Of a DNA stretch of 64,000 nt, positions 44,489 to 56,619 are shown one piece after another. A model generated the notes under the pieces. It was not told the DNA's origin. It saw nothing but the letters and a program-made list of their open reading frames with translations, and ran no database searches. Made by a program: the position numbers and the translations under genes. The stretch covers positions 5,633,501-5,697,500 of the forward strand of contig CP126194.1 in NCBI GenBank assembly GCA_030272155.1. The letters are read 5' to 3'. Positions within the stretch are counted from its first letter, which is position 1. Every line of letters begins with the position of its first letter. Source of the stretch: Tetradesmus obliquus. Lineage: Eukaryota; Chlorophyta; Chlorophyceae; Sphaeropleales; Scenedesmaceae.

Positions 44489-45157
44489 GTCAGCTGACTG
44501 CTGTCTTCACTGATCTGATCCAAGCATGCAGCTACAGCTGAAGTTTATGCACGTTCATGTGCTGGTGTTGGTTGCTGCTGCTGGCCACCCTCGGCTGATT
44601 ACGGCCCTGCCGACGCGTCGATAGAGCCCCGTTCGTTGAAGGTATACGCTAGGATCATGCACAGTACTGTGCGACTGCCACACAAGGAACAAAAGTCGCT
44701 CGACAGCAGTCGAAGTTCAAAAATAATTGCAAGCCCGCCAGCCCTGCAGGACGCCACGTTGAAGGTGACAGAAGCTGCATCTGTCGATGCTGATTTCCAC
44801 GATGTCTTTCGCCCGCGCGTGCATTGTAGGGCAAATGACAATGTCAGAAAGGGCGCAGGGTTTGCAACCTGACGCACTCACATGGTCCAGAGAGGAGACC
44901 AGAACTCCAGTGTCCTCACCTGCAGCGATTAACCAATATTGTTGCACTTTGCGCAGCAGCACTCGCAGCAGCAGTGAAGCAGCAGCAGCACCAGCCGCAG
45001 CATGTGGCACAGCCTGCTGCACACCCCTAGCAACAATTGCTTGTGCTGGCAGCAGCCTGCACACGTTCAGAACTCAAACTGTGTTAAAACCCCAAATTCT
45101 GCATCTTACACTGCAAGGCACACGCAACGTGCTTGCGGCCACTCACATCACCATGGC
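44489..45157. other. Divergent promoter region
   Basis: About 670 bp separate the RING/TRAF gene start from the plus-strand gene at 45158. No further exon is well supported. The plus-strand frame is open upstream to 45002, so a longer N-terminus for that gene is possible. Confidence 0.45.
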
Positions 45158-48100
45158 ATGCATGGCAGCGGCAGCAGCAGCAGCAGTAGCAGCAGAAGAG
45201 ACACTCTAACACAGCTCAGCATGCGACAGGTGTGCTGTCAAGCAGCGGCCGATAGCAGTGGCAGTCGCCAGGCTGATAACCAGGAGTTCCAGGTATTCCT
45301 ACGGCGCCTCCGCATGTTGCCACCCTGCACCCTGCACCCAATCATCTGCAGCTACCTGAAACATGTTGAACAGCAGCAGTAGAGCCTGCTTTTCCCCATT
45401 CACATGCATGCTACCATACATTGTGTGCAGGAGCTTCTTGCCAGGCTGCAGCAGCTGTCATTTCAGGAGCTGCAGCAGCTGTGTGAGGAGGGCCCGTCGG
45501 GTGCTGAGGGCCAGGTTGTGTTTTCGGCCAGCTTCCTGTTCTGGCTCTCAGGCCAGGAGAAGCAGGCAGCAGGCAGCAGAAAGCAGGTGCGCGGCTGGTG
45601 TGATGCAGTTGTGGCGTGCTGCGTTGGCACAGAAGGCAGCTGCAATTTGGTTATGCTGCAGTAAGAGCTGCGATGAGCTGGATGCTGCATGAGCACTAGC
45701 TGCTGAACTACTGCATGCAAATGCCAGAGAAAGGTGTAACAGCAGTGCTGACCTGCTGTACAATGGAGCACCCGACATTCATGGAAACGCTGCTGCTGCT
45801 GCTGCTGCTGCTGCTGCACCTGTACCCCCCACCCTCATCTTCTTCCACCAATGCACTCAGGAACTGGCCAAATTGGCAGCCCAGCTGGTGTACCTCAAGG
45901 AGCAAGCAGGTGAGCAATCGGCAGTGCCAGGCACGTGGTAGCCAGAGTGGTGCCTCTGGGCTATGAGGCCATGCAGCTTGTGCAGTTTGTTAACACGCAA
46001 CTGGCTGCTGCCCTTGCTGCCACACTAGCGCTTGCTCGGTCAAAACACTGCAATACAGTCTCAAAGCTTTGACATCACCAACAGCAGAGCTCTGTACACT
46101 CTAGAGCTGCTGCCCCACCCGGCTGTTCCTGTGCTTGCACCCTCCAATTTGTTTTCTCTACTTTGATTCTTCAAATTTGTTGTACTTGCTGCCTGGCCCC
46201 CTCCCTCATCAGACTGGGAGGCCAGCCGCCGGCTGCTGCCCCACCCCTGCTGCTCCTGTGCTCAACACTGCAACCCTCCTCCACTCCTTGTCTTGCTTGC
46301 GTCCTTGTTGTCGCTGTCTTCTATTTAGACTGGGAGGCCAGCCGCCGGCTGCTGCCCCCACTGGCCAGCTCCCTGGCCTACAGCAACTTCAGCAGCTGGC
46401 AGGCGCAGCACGAGGGCCAGGCGCTGCCGCAGGTGGCACCAGGAGTGAGCATCCCCGACCTGCTCAAGGCGGCAGAGCGCGAGGTGAGTGGAGAAGGATG
46501 TGGTGGATGCAGCTGGTGGGCTCGCTGGCTGGGTGGTGTTCGCAGCGCATTCAGAGCAGCGCACATAGAACGTCGTCATTGTTGCGCTATTTTGGCTAGG
46601 CGGCGTTGTACTTTGTTTCCATGTTTTCAACCCTTTCTTTGATAAGAGGGTTTGCCAAGCGGACGTGCATATGAAGATGAGTTGAGCTGTGCCGTTTTTC
46701 GCTCACTTGACATTCAGCAGTGCGTCTACAGCAGCGCATCTGCACGCCCGCAGAACGTCGCAGGCGTTGCGCTATTTTTGTAGAGCAGCGTTGTACTATA
46801 TTTCAGTGTGTTCAGCCCTTGATATGCTAAGAGGAGTTGCCAAGCAGAGCTGTGGTTGTAGCTGCTTTGAGGTGTGTATGTGTTACCATTTGACTGTTCA
46901 CAGCGCATCCAGAGCAGCGCACGCAGAACGTTGTCTTTGTTGCGCTATTTTGGATGGGCGGCGTTGTACTTTGTTTCCATGTTTTCAACCCTTACTTTGA
47001 TAAGAGGGTTTGCCAAGCGGACCTGTGTGTGAAGTTGATTTGAGCTGTGCCGTTTTTCTCTCACTTTACAGTCAGCAGTGCGTCTAGGGCAGCGCGTCTG
47101 CATGCCCGCAGATCGTCGCGGTTTTGCGCTATTTTTGTAGGGCAGTGTTGTACTTTACTTCAGTGTGTTCAGCCCTTTGTATGCTAAGAGGATTTGCCAA
47201 GCAGAGCTGTGGTTGTAGCTGCTTTGAGCTGTGTATGTGTTACCAGTGACAGTCAGCAGCGCATCTGGAGCAGAGCATCTGCATCGCCCGCAGAACGACC
47301 AGCGTCGAGAGACATTAGCAGCACGCACCATCAGCAGCCAACATGCTGGCTAGCTGCTTGGGTCGCTAGCTGGTCTGCCAGCAGAGGCCCACACAGGGCA
47401 GCTCCGGCTAGGCTTAGAGTGTTACCTGGCACTGACAGCCTACACCCCCGCAATACACCGACTGCTGTAGACACTCTCGTGTTGATCTATGCCGCCGAGC
47501 TGATGTCGTTGTGGTTGTGCCAATATGTTTGCTGCTGCAGGAGGCCAAGCTGAAGCAGTGGCAATCCCCATCACGCCCCAGCAGCAGCCTGGACTCCTTT
47601 GCTGCCAGCTCGGGCTACAAGCAGATGGCGGCTGACGCCATGGCGCGCGTGCGCGCACGGCTCAGCGGCTGGGAAGATGACGACTCGTTTGCAACCAACA
47701 GCAGCAGCAGCAGTAGTAGTAGTAGCGGAGCTGGCAGTGGTGGACTTGAAGCTGGCAAAGACAGCAGCAGCAGCAGCAGCAGCAGGTTGAGTCCAGCGGC
47801 GCAGCAGGCGCTGCAGGAGCTTCTGGTGGGCTGCAGCTGCAGGGAGGAGCGTGCCACAGTGCTGCCTGAGGCCTTCATGCCGCCCGGCCTGCAGGTGAGG
47901 CGCTGCGGGTCAAATTTGCACACGACACTGGGGACGCGCTGGGGACGCGCTGGGGATCAAACACATCACATCGTTGGCTGGAAAGCTGCTTTTTCGTGCG
48001 GCTCTATGCATCTTGAATCCTTTTTCTGTTCACATGTCTCTGGTGAAGACTTGCTCTGGTGGTTGCCTGGCGACAGGGGCGTGCTGAGCAGTACCTGCAC

Positions 48101-48429
48101 GCTGCACTTCACACTGCTGCAACTAGTTATGTGGGACAAGGCCGCTGCATGTGCTGCTTGCCCTGCTGCAGGTGACGCCTGCCCCTGGCAGCAGTGACAG
48201 CGGCCCCACCAAGGTGGTCACCACACCGCAGCGCATGCTGGATGTGGTGCAGTGGCGGCTGCAGCAGCTGCAGCAGCCAGCAAGCACTGCAGCAGAGCAC
48301 CAGCAGCAGCTGCTGCCGTCGGGTGAGGCGCTGCAGCAGGTTCTGCTGGAGCTGCAGGAAGACATCACAGAGTATGATGTGCATGTGTACAGCAGGATGA
48401 CCAAGCGCGACATGTATGGCAGGTTCTGA
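45158..48429 (+). CDS. Unknown protein, six exons (about 368 residues)
   Basis: Exons 45158-45292, 45431-45586, 45861-45909, 46329-46483, 47541-47894, 48172-48429; all phases agree. The N-terminus (MHGSGSSSSSSSRRDTLTQL) is Ser/Arg-rich and may be an organelle transit peptide. Then follow helices: LLARLQQLSFQELQQLCEEG, SASFLFWLSGQEKQ, ELAKLAAQLVYLKEQADWE. A Ser-rich, CAG/AGT-coded linker follows, then RLSPAAQQALQELLVGCSC with EERATVLPEAFMPPGLQ, then VVTTPQRMLDVVQWRLQQLQ. It ends in an acidic DITEYDVHVYSRMTKRDMYG segment. I cannot name the family; the helix-rich, tagged form suggests a soluble organelle protein. The start is the least certain part. Intron 3 holds a copied exon 4 edge and intron 4 a higher-order satellite. 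Confidence 0.68.
46108..46358 (+). repeat. Copied start of exon 4 in intron 3
   Basis: The first 30 bp of exon 4 (46329-46358, starting ACTGGGAGGCCAGCCGCCGG) occur exactly at 46213-46242, also directly after an AG. Flanking CTGCTGCCCCACCC...TCCTGTGCT recurs again at about 46109, giving a tandem series of about 120 bp. Confidence 0.9.
46545..47310 (+). repeat. Two-monomer higher-order repeat inside intron 4
   Basis: Monomers A (start GCGCAT at 46545, 46903, 47259) and B (start TGCGTC at 46721, 47079) alternate A-B-A-B-A. A to A and B to B are 358 and 356-358 bp; single steps are 176-182 bp. Shared landmarks in each monomer are AGAACGTCG, GCGCTATTTT.G, TTGTACTT, GTTTTCAACCC or GTGTTCAGCCC, and GATTTGCCAAGC. 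A and B are clearly related but distinct. Confidence 0.9.
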
Positions 48430-49860
48430 AGCCTTGGAGGCATGGAGTTCGCGATTGTCTGGACATGTGCTGGTGCATCAGCAGGCATGTGACCGCATGT
48501 TGAATTGAAAAGTATTTGCTGTGGTGCTGCAATGCCATGTGGGCCAGCGTGTGTGCTTGCCCCAGCGTGAATCCGTAGCAGAACTCCCCTGCATGCTTGT
48601 CAATGACTGTGCACACAATGTGTCACACATTGTGTGTGGCTGCCAGCCTGCGTTCTGGCAATGCTTGAAGCACCGAACTTCCACAGTGATCTGCATGTTG
48701 GTGCTGTGCCATTCAGGCAGCGTAACCTAAAAGACATCTTCCCTACTTTAACACTGTGTTATAACAGAGTAATTACTCTTAGAGTGTGCAGAGTCTGCAT
48801 TACAGACACTGTGAGTGGCGGTCAAGATGGTTCGGTGATCAGAACTTCGAACGGCTGATAACGGGGGTTATTTGGTACAAACTCCAGCCCTGTAATGACT
48901 TTCCATGCGATGCAATGCAAGTTGAGCTTGGTGTCAGACCCATTGTGAGCGCTCACAGCTAGCTGGCCAGATGTCAAGACTGGCACATACAGCTGTCCTT
49001 GCCGATGGTTGGCGGGCGCGCGCCGCATTCGTATATGACTTGTGGTGTTCCAACTCCCAGAGTAACCCCCGGGGCAAGCCGCCACAGTGCGTGAATGTCA
49101 TGCATTGCAGCCCGTACACCAACCGTACGCAAGGGCTATGCCCCCAATATCCTGCCTTGCAGCCTCTATTAAGTTTGAATCAGTGTTAGTCGTAGCTATG
49201 TGTTTAGGTATGTCAGGGCACTGGCCATGCTCCGCAAAAGTGCACTCGTAGCAGATCTGGCAAGATTGTGCCAAGTTGGGTCGAGCGCAAGGCAAAGACC
49301 TGCTAGCACATACACGTCCACTGCGCAGCACCACATCGCATACCAAGCAACCTACATGCATATCCTATGCCCGTTTTGTGTAAGAGACCCTTTCAAGCAG
49401 CACCAATTCAGCAGACCCAGTGCATCAATTCAGTGGCGTGCACCCTCAGGCAGTTCGGTTCAGCAATCAGTATTAGTAGCACTGAAAGTCTTTCAGAGGC
49501 ACCATCTACGCGGAGTTGTTGCTCAGGTGCGCTGATGCTGCCGGATACCGCCACCTGGCTCGTCACTTGTGCGTGCGTCGAACACCGCCAGGCAGCGCTT
49601 AAATTGTATTGAAATCCAGTTTTCATTCGGTTTTGGTCAGGGTTTTGTCGTCGTTGGCATGGGAAGTCGATTGTAGAGCCATGCAAACCTGTACTGTACT
49701 TGCCTCACGTTGCGAGCTCAGCAGCTGCTGTGCTGCCTCCTGCGACTCTTGTGGATCGCAGGTACCCTACACTCATCATTGGCGGGCTCTTGACAGCCGG
49801 CAGCTCCCAGGTGCGCTGCTACATTGACTGCTTGACAGCACAACTGTGGCTGGGTTGCAA
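48430..49860. other. Intergenic, left of the CACTA element
   Basis: No supported coding exon; no histidine-kinase motifs that could belong to the receiver domain at 52865. Confidence 0.4.
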
Positions 49861-49863
49861 TCA
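49861..49863. repeat. Left target site duplication TCA
   Basis: Pairs with 52586-52588 around the CACTA element. Confidence 0.85.
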
Positions 49864-52585
49864 CACTATGGTCACCGAGATGTCCAGCTGCATGTCCAGG
49901 CATGTCCAGTTGCATGGTGTGCAACTGGACATGCCATGTGGCATGTCCAGTGTGAGACTGGACATGGCCATGTCCAGCATGCTGCTGGACATCGAGTAGG
50001 TGACTGGACACGATACTGGACACGGCAATTGGACTTGCATAAACTGCCTATTACCGTTATTTCAAACGTATTTGATGCAGTAAACAAGTGTTCGCGGCAG
50101 GACAGCAATGTCGAGGTGCTTGGGTTGGCGCCCTCGACCCCCTGGTACCAAGTCACTGCAGCTGCAACTGCCAAGTGGGCAAGTGACCCATGGGCTGTAA
50201 CACAATCAGCATGTAGCTGCTGCAATACAAACAGAATCTGGCAGCTGCTGCAATCACAACAACATCAAGAGCACGCAGCTGCTGCATGACAGCAAAGGCA
50301 CCCAGCTGCTGCAATCACAACATGAGCAGTGAGGACACCACGCGGAACAGCTGCCAAGAACTGCATTGACAAGATTGCGTCTCTACCACTTGTACAGATG
50401 ATGCCTATGCCCACTGCATTCACTGTGCATCCTGTTGCAGGCAGCGCCAGCACAGCAATGCACCAGCTGCCACTACCGCTGCATGCCACCATCTGCCAAC
50501 AAAAACATACAAGTTCCAGCAGCTGCTGATCGCGCACTGGTGTCTGCGTAGCCGGCATCAACTTCGAGTTGGCAGGCTGCCACTGCCTGCATTGATCACA
50601 AGTGTAGCGGTTGTTTCAAAGAACATCCCTGCAGCAGTGCAGCAGAAACAGAGCAGCTGCACTTACATTTGCATGCTGCAGCGTAGGATGTGGCACTTGT
50701 TGAGGTTGGCGTTATCTCAATCAAGGTCTGGGCCAACCGGCGTTTGCGCGTTGATTGGCGCCCGCCACGCACCACTACATGCAACACTACAGAGCAGCAG
50801 CATTTGCGCCAACATAATCGCTGCCACTGAATCGCACATATGAGGCAGACTGCTTGCAATGCCACACCGCTCAAGCTCACCAGGAAGTGCATCAGCCATG
50901 CCACGCTGCCGGAAAGTCGGCCCCTGTGTCTCTATAGGGAAGGTCTGCGCACCAACAGAGGTCTCATGTTAATATATCACAATGGTGGTCTCCAAGCAGG
51001 CTGTCTGCTGCTGCATTAGATACAGTGGCGCCATGCTGACTGCAATCAAGTAGGACCCATGCACGCAGGAAGTAAAAGCTGGATGGGTGGCGCGCACACC
51101 ACATGGAGGGCATTGCGAGCAAGTATGGTGTGTGTGAAGTGCGTCGCAAGCACATTCCACATTATGCAACTGCTGGCCTGCTGGGCATGCTGTCTGCTGC
51201 GTGCGTATGTTCATGCACGCGTTGCCAAGAATGATCACGACAAGCCCTGCAGCAAGCGGCATGCTCTTGATTGGGAGAGCTGTCACTTCACAGCAGCAGC
51301 AGCAGTAGCAGCAGCTGTAACCTGCTACCTGTTAGGTTCTAACGTTTTCGTTATTCTGACCTACCTGTGATGCTGGGAGACGGGCAGCTGACAGGAGCCT
51401 GCACACAGCAGCAGCAGCAACGCAGGTGACACACAACTGCACCTGTGGACAACCTGCATGCACCCAGCCTCTACAGCTGACATAGCACGGCTGATGCTGC
51501 TGTACCTGAAACTGATCTTGATCTGGTGATGGTTTGATCATTCCTGCGACAGTACTGCTGCACTGCTGCAACTGTAGCTGCTGCTGCTGCTGCTGTGAGC
51601 TGGGCGCCCTAGCAGCTGCAGGGCTGGGTGCTGTCGTTTCAGCCGCTGCTGATCTGGGTAAGAGTCGCTCACCATGTCATCAAAGTATCAAGATAAGCAG
51701 TAGCAGCTCCATGCGCTTGCTACAGCATTGAAATCCTGCAGGATCAACCTTGCAGCTGCATAGTGCTTCAAGGACTGCTGCTGCTCAATGAGCAGGCGTC
51801 TGCAGCCTCACAAACTCCCAATAACCGCATTGATCTGTTGTCATTCATTAACGCTTTCAGCGATGGTCTCTGCCAGTGGACACGAGCTTGCAGTCTGTTT
51901 CAGCTCCGTGCACCATATGCAACGCAGCAGCAGTGCGCGACACAGGTGCGATCGCTGTAATGCTTCAGCATAATCATATTGATCATCGTTTGCAGCTGTT
52001 TTTTTACCAGTAAACGAACAGTTCACGGCGTATGCCATCTGACCATTTTGTATTTTAACAAGTGACACACCTTGCAGCAGCGCGCAATGGGGCTATACGG
52101 GCCGCTAAACTTACTGTACTAGAACTAAACGATGTGTTTGGAAGGCTGATGCTTCTGCAGCCGGGGAAAGTGGTGCAATGCTGTAGTGACATGCTGATCT
52201 TCGCCTTGAGGCGCTGTCGTGCCATCAGACACCATAATGCTGCTGTGTATGATGATTCTTTACTCTATCGCACGCTTTGGCGTGAATATCCAACCCGGTG
52301 TTGACGTGATATCGACAAACCCTACAGCAAGCCCATGGGCTGGCCAGCTGACGTGCTGGCTGTTCAGCGACACAGTATAAGCGTCATACATGCAACAACA
52401 CCTACTTGCGGCGTTTCAGCCGGGTATCGTGCCGTACAACGCATCAGCAGCAGCACATGTCCAGTTGCAGGCAGACTGCCAGTCCAGTGGACCTGCAACT
52501 GGACATGCAAACCCACCAACTGGACACGATTTGGTGCCACTGGACATGCCTGGACATGCAGCTGGACATCTCGGTGACCATAGTG
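49864..52585. mobile_element. Non-autonomous CACTA (EnSpm-type) DNA transposon
   Basis: The ends are perfect 47-bp inverted repeats starting CACTATGGTCACCGAGATGT (49864-49910 and 52539-52585). The element is flanked by the 3-bp direct repeat TCA (49861-49863 and 52586-52588). CACTA termini, 3-bp target duplication and clustered subterminal copies of TGTCCAG/CTGGACA in both orientations are the defining marks of this superfamily. No ORF inside exceeds about 150 codons and none looks like a transposase, so it probably relies on a partner element. Identical ends imply recent movement. Confidence 0.93.
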
Positions 52586-52588
52586 TCA
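52586..52588. repeat. Right target site duplication TCA
   Basis: Pairs with 49861-49863. Confidence 0.85.
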
Positions 52589-52864
52589 TAGCATGCACTG
52601 CCACGCTGCCAACTTGCAGAAACAGATCATCAACCAATGCGATCGCATCATCATGAACACTCTGAGAACATGCCTCACCTGCTCACACCCAGCTTGAGCA
52701 GGACACACTAAAGCAGTGCTTGAGCTGAAAGAGTTGTAGTATTGAAGTATTGAGCGCACTTTCTGCACACCCTGGCTTCTGCTGTTTTGCAGGCAGTGCG
52801 CAGCAGCAAGCACTGCAGTGGCGCTACGGCTGCTACAGGCAGCATACGCAGCACCAGCAGCAGC

Positions 52865-53401
52865 ATGTGCAAGCGGCCAGCAACAGCACCAGGGCTGCCT
52901 CCACCCAGCAGCTCTACTGTGCTGGTTGTTGATGACATGGCCATCAACCGCAAGCTGCTCAGCGCACTCGCACAGAAGCTAGGCTTCGCAACACGCGAGG
53001 CAGGCAACGGCGCCGAGGCGCTGCAGCTGCTGGCGCAGCATGCCCAGCAGCGCGGCAGCGAGAGCAGCAGCTGCACAGATGGCGGCCTGGAGTTTTCCTG
53101 CATCCTCATGGACCTGCAGATGCCAGTGCTGGATGGCTGGTCAACGGCAGTGCAGCTGCGCCAGCTTGGAAACCACCTGGCAAGCCTGCCGATCATCGCA
53201 TGCACAGCGTGTGACTTGGCAGCAGCCGGCACTGCAGAGGGCCGCCTGCTAGAGCAGCGGACGCTTGCTTGCGGCATCGACATGTGCCTGAACAAGCCGC
53301 TGCAGCTAGATCAGCTGACAGCAGCGTTAGCGCAGCTCTGCGTGGCGTGCCCGGCTGCTAACCCTGACAGTGCGCAGCAGCCACGGCAGCAGCAGGTGTG
53401 A
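52865..53401 (+). CDS. Response-regulator receiver domain protein
   Basis: From ATG 52865 the ORF encodes 178 residues, nearly all a CheY-like receiver. It has the acidic pair D23-D24 (VLVVDDMAINRKLL), phosphoacceptor D83 (CILMDLQMPVLDG), switch residue T114 (PIIACTACD) and invariant K144 (CLNKPL). Such domains accept phosphate from a histidine kinase. The MAINRKLL and LMDLQMPVLDG spacing is typical of receivers at the C-terminus of hybrid kinases. No kinase is visible upstream. The frame is open back to 52787, where TTTTGCAG|GCAGTG looks like an acceptor, so this may be the last exon of a larger gene whose upstream part lies beyond the CACTA element ending 280 bp away. It ends in a Gln-rich tail. 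Confidence 0.85.
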   Translation: MCKRPATAPGLPPPSSSTVLVVDDMAINRKLLSALAQKLGFATREAGNGAEALQLLAQHAQQRGSESSSCTDGGLEFSCILMDLQMPVLDGWSTAVQLRQLGNHLASLPIIACTACDLAAAGTAEGRLLEQRTLACGIDMCLNKPLQLDQLTAALAQLCVACPAANPDSAQQPRQQQV

Positions 53402-56400
53402 GATGTGCTTGCAGCCAGGGCGGCAACACACAGCAACTGCTGGCGTGCAGGGTCGTGGTTGTAGGCAGTGTGCTGTCAGCTTCGTGAGTGATGAATGATT
53501 GCTTTGTTTCCTACATTACTTGCTCGTGTTTGAAGCATTGTGGGTAGCACCAGCATTGGGCTCCTAGTCGGTTATGTCTGTGGTGGCATCACTTGCTGGG
53601 GTGGTACTAGAGGGAAAGCTGCAGACAGTGGCTGATGTGGTGCTTCTTGTAGGAGTGTGTGTTTGCTCCGTGCATGCACTGAGACCGCTTTCAATGAAAA
53701 TGCTGTTGCAGGCATGCTCTGCGAGCTAAGCAGGGCTTCCATAGTGCACGCATGTTGGTTCTTTTCTGGTGGCATCGCCAGACTGAAGTACTACAATGGT
53801 GTGGATTGGTATACACGCACAGCCGCCTGTTGACCCTGCTGGCAGCAACACATGCGGCAATGCAACTGTGTTTGACTGCTGCGCAGCTGCCTGCCTGGTG
53901 CACCTCTGTGCTGCATGCATCTTAGCTGGTCATTGCAGCAAGCTGCTGTAGTAGGGCGCGCAGCATGCAATGCTGGCGTGCAGTGATTCGATTGTGTGCT
54001 TGTGGGTGAATCTGGTGCTACATTGGTGTGGCGTGTGCTTGTGAGCGGAGCTGATGCTGCATCACCCTCTGCAAAGCAGTGTCAGACAAGCATCAGGGCA
54101 GAGAGCGGCTGTTGTGAAAGGTCATGGCTGGCACCCTACTCAGCAGGGTGTGAGCCATTGATATGCTTGCACCAGCAGGCGCTTGCAGTAGAGCGCATGG
54201 GCGGGGAGCTCATGTGCTTGTGGTTTACTTGAGCCGCACACATTTGCCGCGCCGCACATTGTGATGATGGGGGGTGGTACTGTTGCCCAGGCTGTGCCTG
54301 CAGCAGATTCGTTAGTTTGCTGCCTAACAAGGCACTTGCCAGGAGCGGGTGTCGGACTTGCGGGTTCTAACCAGTCTTCCGCGGCCAGGTCATAGATATT
54401 CAGCTACATTACGTATCAGTCGTGTATTGCATGCGGCGTTTGAGCGGGCCCAAGCTCGCATGGTGGGGTTGGTTATATGGGGTGCTGGCATTTTCAACCT
54501 GGTTGCAGCTTGCAGTATGTTTCTGCTGTTTCGAGTTTGACGATGCATGCATATGGGTGTCCACATGAGACCCAGCCCCTTGTGTGACTGGGCACACATT
54601 TGCTGCCTAAATGGTGGCACCTTGCACACCATTGTACTACTATTGCCCCAGAGCTGTCTTCTGTTAGTGCTGGTTATCTGCTTGTTTGGTCCCAGCCAAA
54701 CCCCGGTTACAGCAGCCTCCGCCTTACATAAGTCAAACCTGTGTGGGTCCTCTCTCAGCATCACGGCAGGCTGTGCACTAAGCGCTCCTGCCGGTTGTTT
54801 GCGTGTGGTTATCATGCAATATGCATCGTGCCATAGTGGCATGCCGTTGCTTTCTATAAGCCAGATACCAAAGGCATGTCTTACATGTGGCGGTTTTTGT
54901 CTGGCAGCTGCCAACACCCAGTATACCAGCAGCGTTTCCGTGTGCGCATGTGCAAGCCAATGGGAAACAAGAGGGGTGTTTTTGCTGCTGCTTCTGCTGC
55001 TTCGTCCGCTTCTGCTGGGATATCTGCTCGCAACATGGGTGCAGACATTCTGACACACTGCCCTGGAGTGAGCGGCTGTTGCAGGCTGGCACAGCAACTG
55101 CCCCCCACCGTTCATTTCGATGCACACATGCAGCGCGTGGTTCTGCGTGTGTGAGTGGGTGCTGGCTGGCGTTCTAATCATACTTGTGTTGTTGTTTTTG
55201 TGTGGTTCTTTTGCTGGCCACAGGCAGATAGGGCCGGGCAGCATTGTGCCAGGCGGTTTGAGGGGGGGGGGGACTGATTCTGAAGGTCTGTGCTATGGTT
55301 GCAGGCTGGCGTGGTGGCAGGTGCTGCCACAATGGCGTGTCTGCTCATCATCTCAGTAGCGGTGCGGAGTCTACTAGCTGTATGAGGTTATGGTGGTGAT
55401 TCCTTGGTTATGAGTGTGACGTGGGAGTTTGGTCAGCACATTCCTTGTAGGTGTAGGGATCTGGTGGACGCGATACAGCACAATCTGCTCAGGCCCCGCC
55501 CCGGCAGCAATTTGTGGGGACAGAGCCTTCACAGATGTTTCACCTTCGGTGCTGAAGACAGCTGTTTAGTGGCGATTTGGAGCAACTGAAGCAGCGACTG
55601 CTGAAGCAGTGACTGCACCAGGCAGTAATGTGGTTTGGAGCGAGTGAGTGGTTTTGACGAATGTACATTGGCATTGTATGCTGCTGATTCATCCTCCTCC
55701 ATGCACCTTGTCTTTGTGAAGGGACACGGTGCTGCACATTGCTGTGTGTCGAGGGTGGGTTGATATTGCCCGGCATAGGCCTTGCACTTATTGTGTTTCT
55801 GTTTCTGTTTCTGGGAAGGGCATGGCGGCTGCTGCATCATGCACCAAGGCTGGGTGCATACTATGATTGATGCACTCCATCCTGTAGCAGCTGCTGCAGC
55901 AACGTCCTTTCACGGATCAAGGTGCTATAGTATGTTGGTGTTTCAGCCAGTGGTCGACTGCAGCCAGTGGCTTGGACAGAACAATGGCGATCTAATGCGC
56001 CTGTGCGCAGGTTTGTATTGTCAGCAGTCTTGCAAGGCGCTTGCCTTCACCAAAGAGGGGTCAGGGAAACCTGTCAAAATGGCATGATCACCTGGTAACA
56101 AAGCCAGTCACATGTCATACAACCTATAGGCTCAAGCAACAGGCCTGTTATATGTGGACGCCTTGCTTGATAGGCAGTGCACGTGCCTCACCAATGCAGA
56201 CTGCAGGGCAGGACGAAACAAGTGAATACAGCATGCCGAACCAACGTTAACGCTGGATAGTTGGTTTTGCCACAAACACTGGTTGCAGAACAGAGTGCAA
56301 GCTTGCCAAAAACACCGCACGCTGTTTGGTTGCATGCAGTGCATGGGATGCATGTGGAGCTCAAGCCATGCGACCAGGCAACATGCCTGTAGATCAAGGC

Positions 56401-56619
56401 CACCCGTGCCGTAATTACTTCAGCAATGCCAGTGCTGGCAGCATGACACAACGTATGAGCTGCTCAAACGGCAATGCTCGAACGGCAACAAGTGATGACG
56501 CTGATCAGTCTTTGCTGGTAGCCTGAGTGCACTGGCATATCAGCTAACGGACTTCCTGTGCCCAGCCTCTGACACATCTAGCTGCACAGCATAGCGCTGG
56601 GCTCGGCAGCTGCACGCTA
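53402..56619. other. Long intergenic region
   Basis: 3.2 kb with no supported exon. Holds a G11 run at 55262-55272. ORFs such as 54390-55244 (minus) have no splice context, similarity or domain. Confidence 0.4.

Noticed and set aside
49864..52585. Search for a transposase gene in the CACTA element
   Set aside because: No ORF longer than about 150 codons and no recognisable catalytic motif; treated as non-autonomous.
54390..55244. Minus-strand ORF of 284 codons
   Set aside because: No domain, no repeated family pattern and no splice context; likely chance in GC-rich intergenic DNA.
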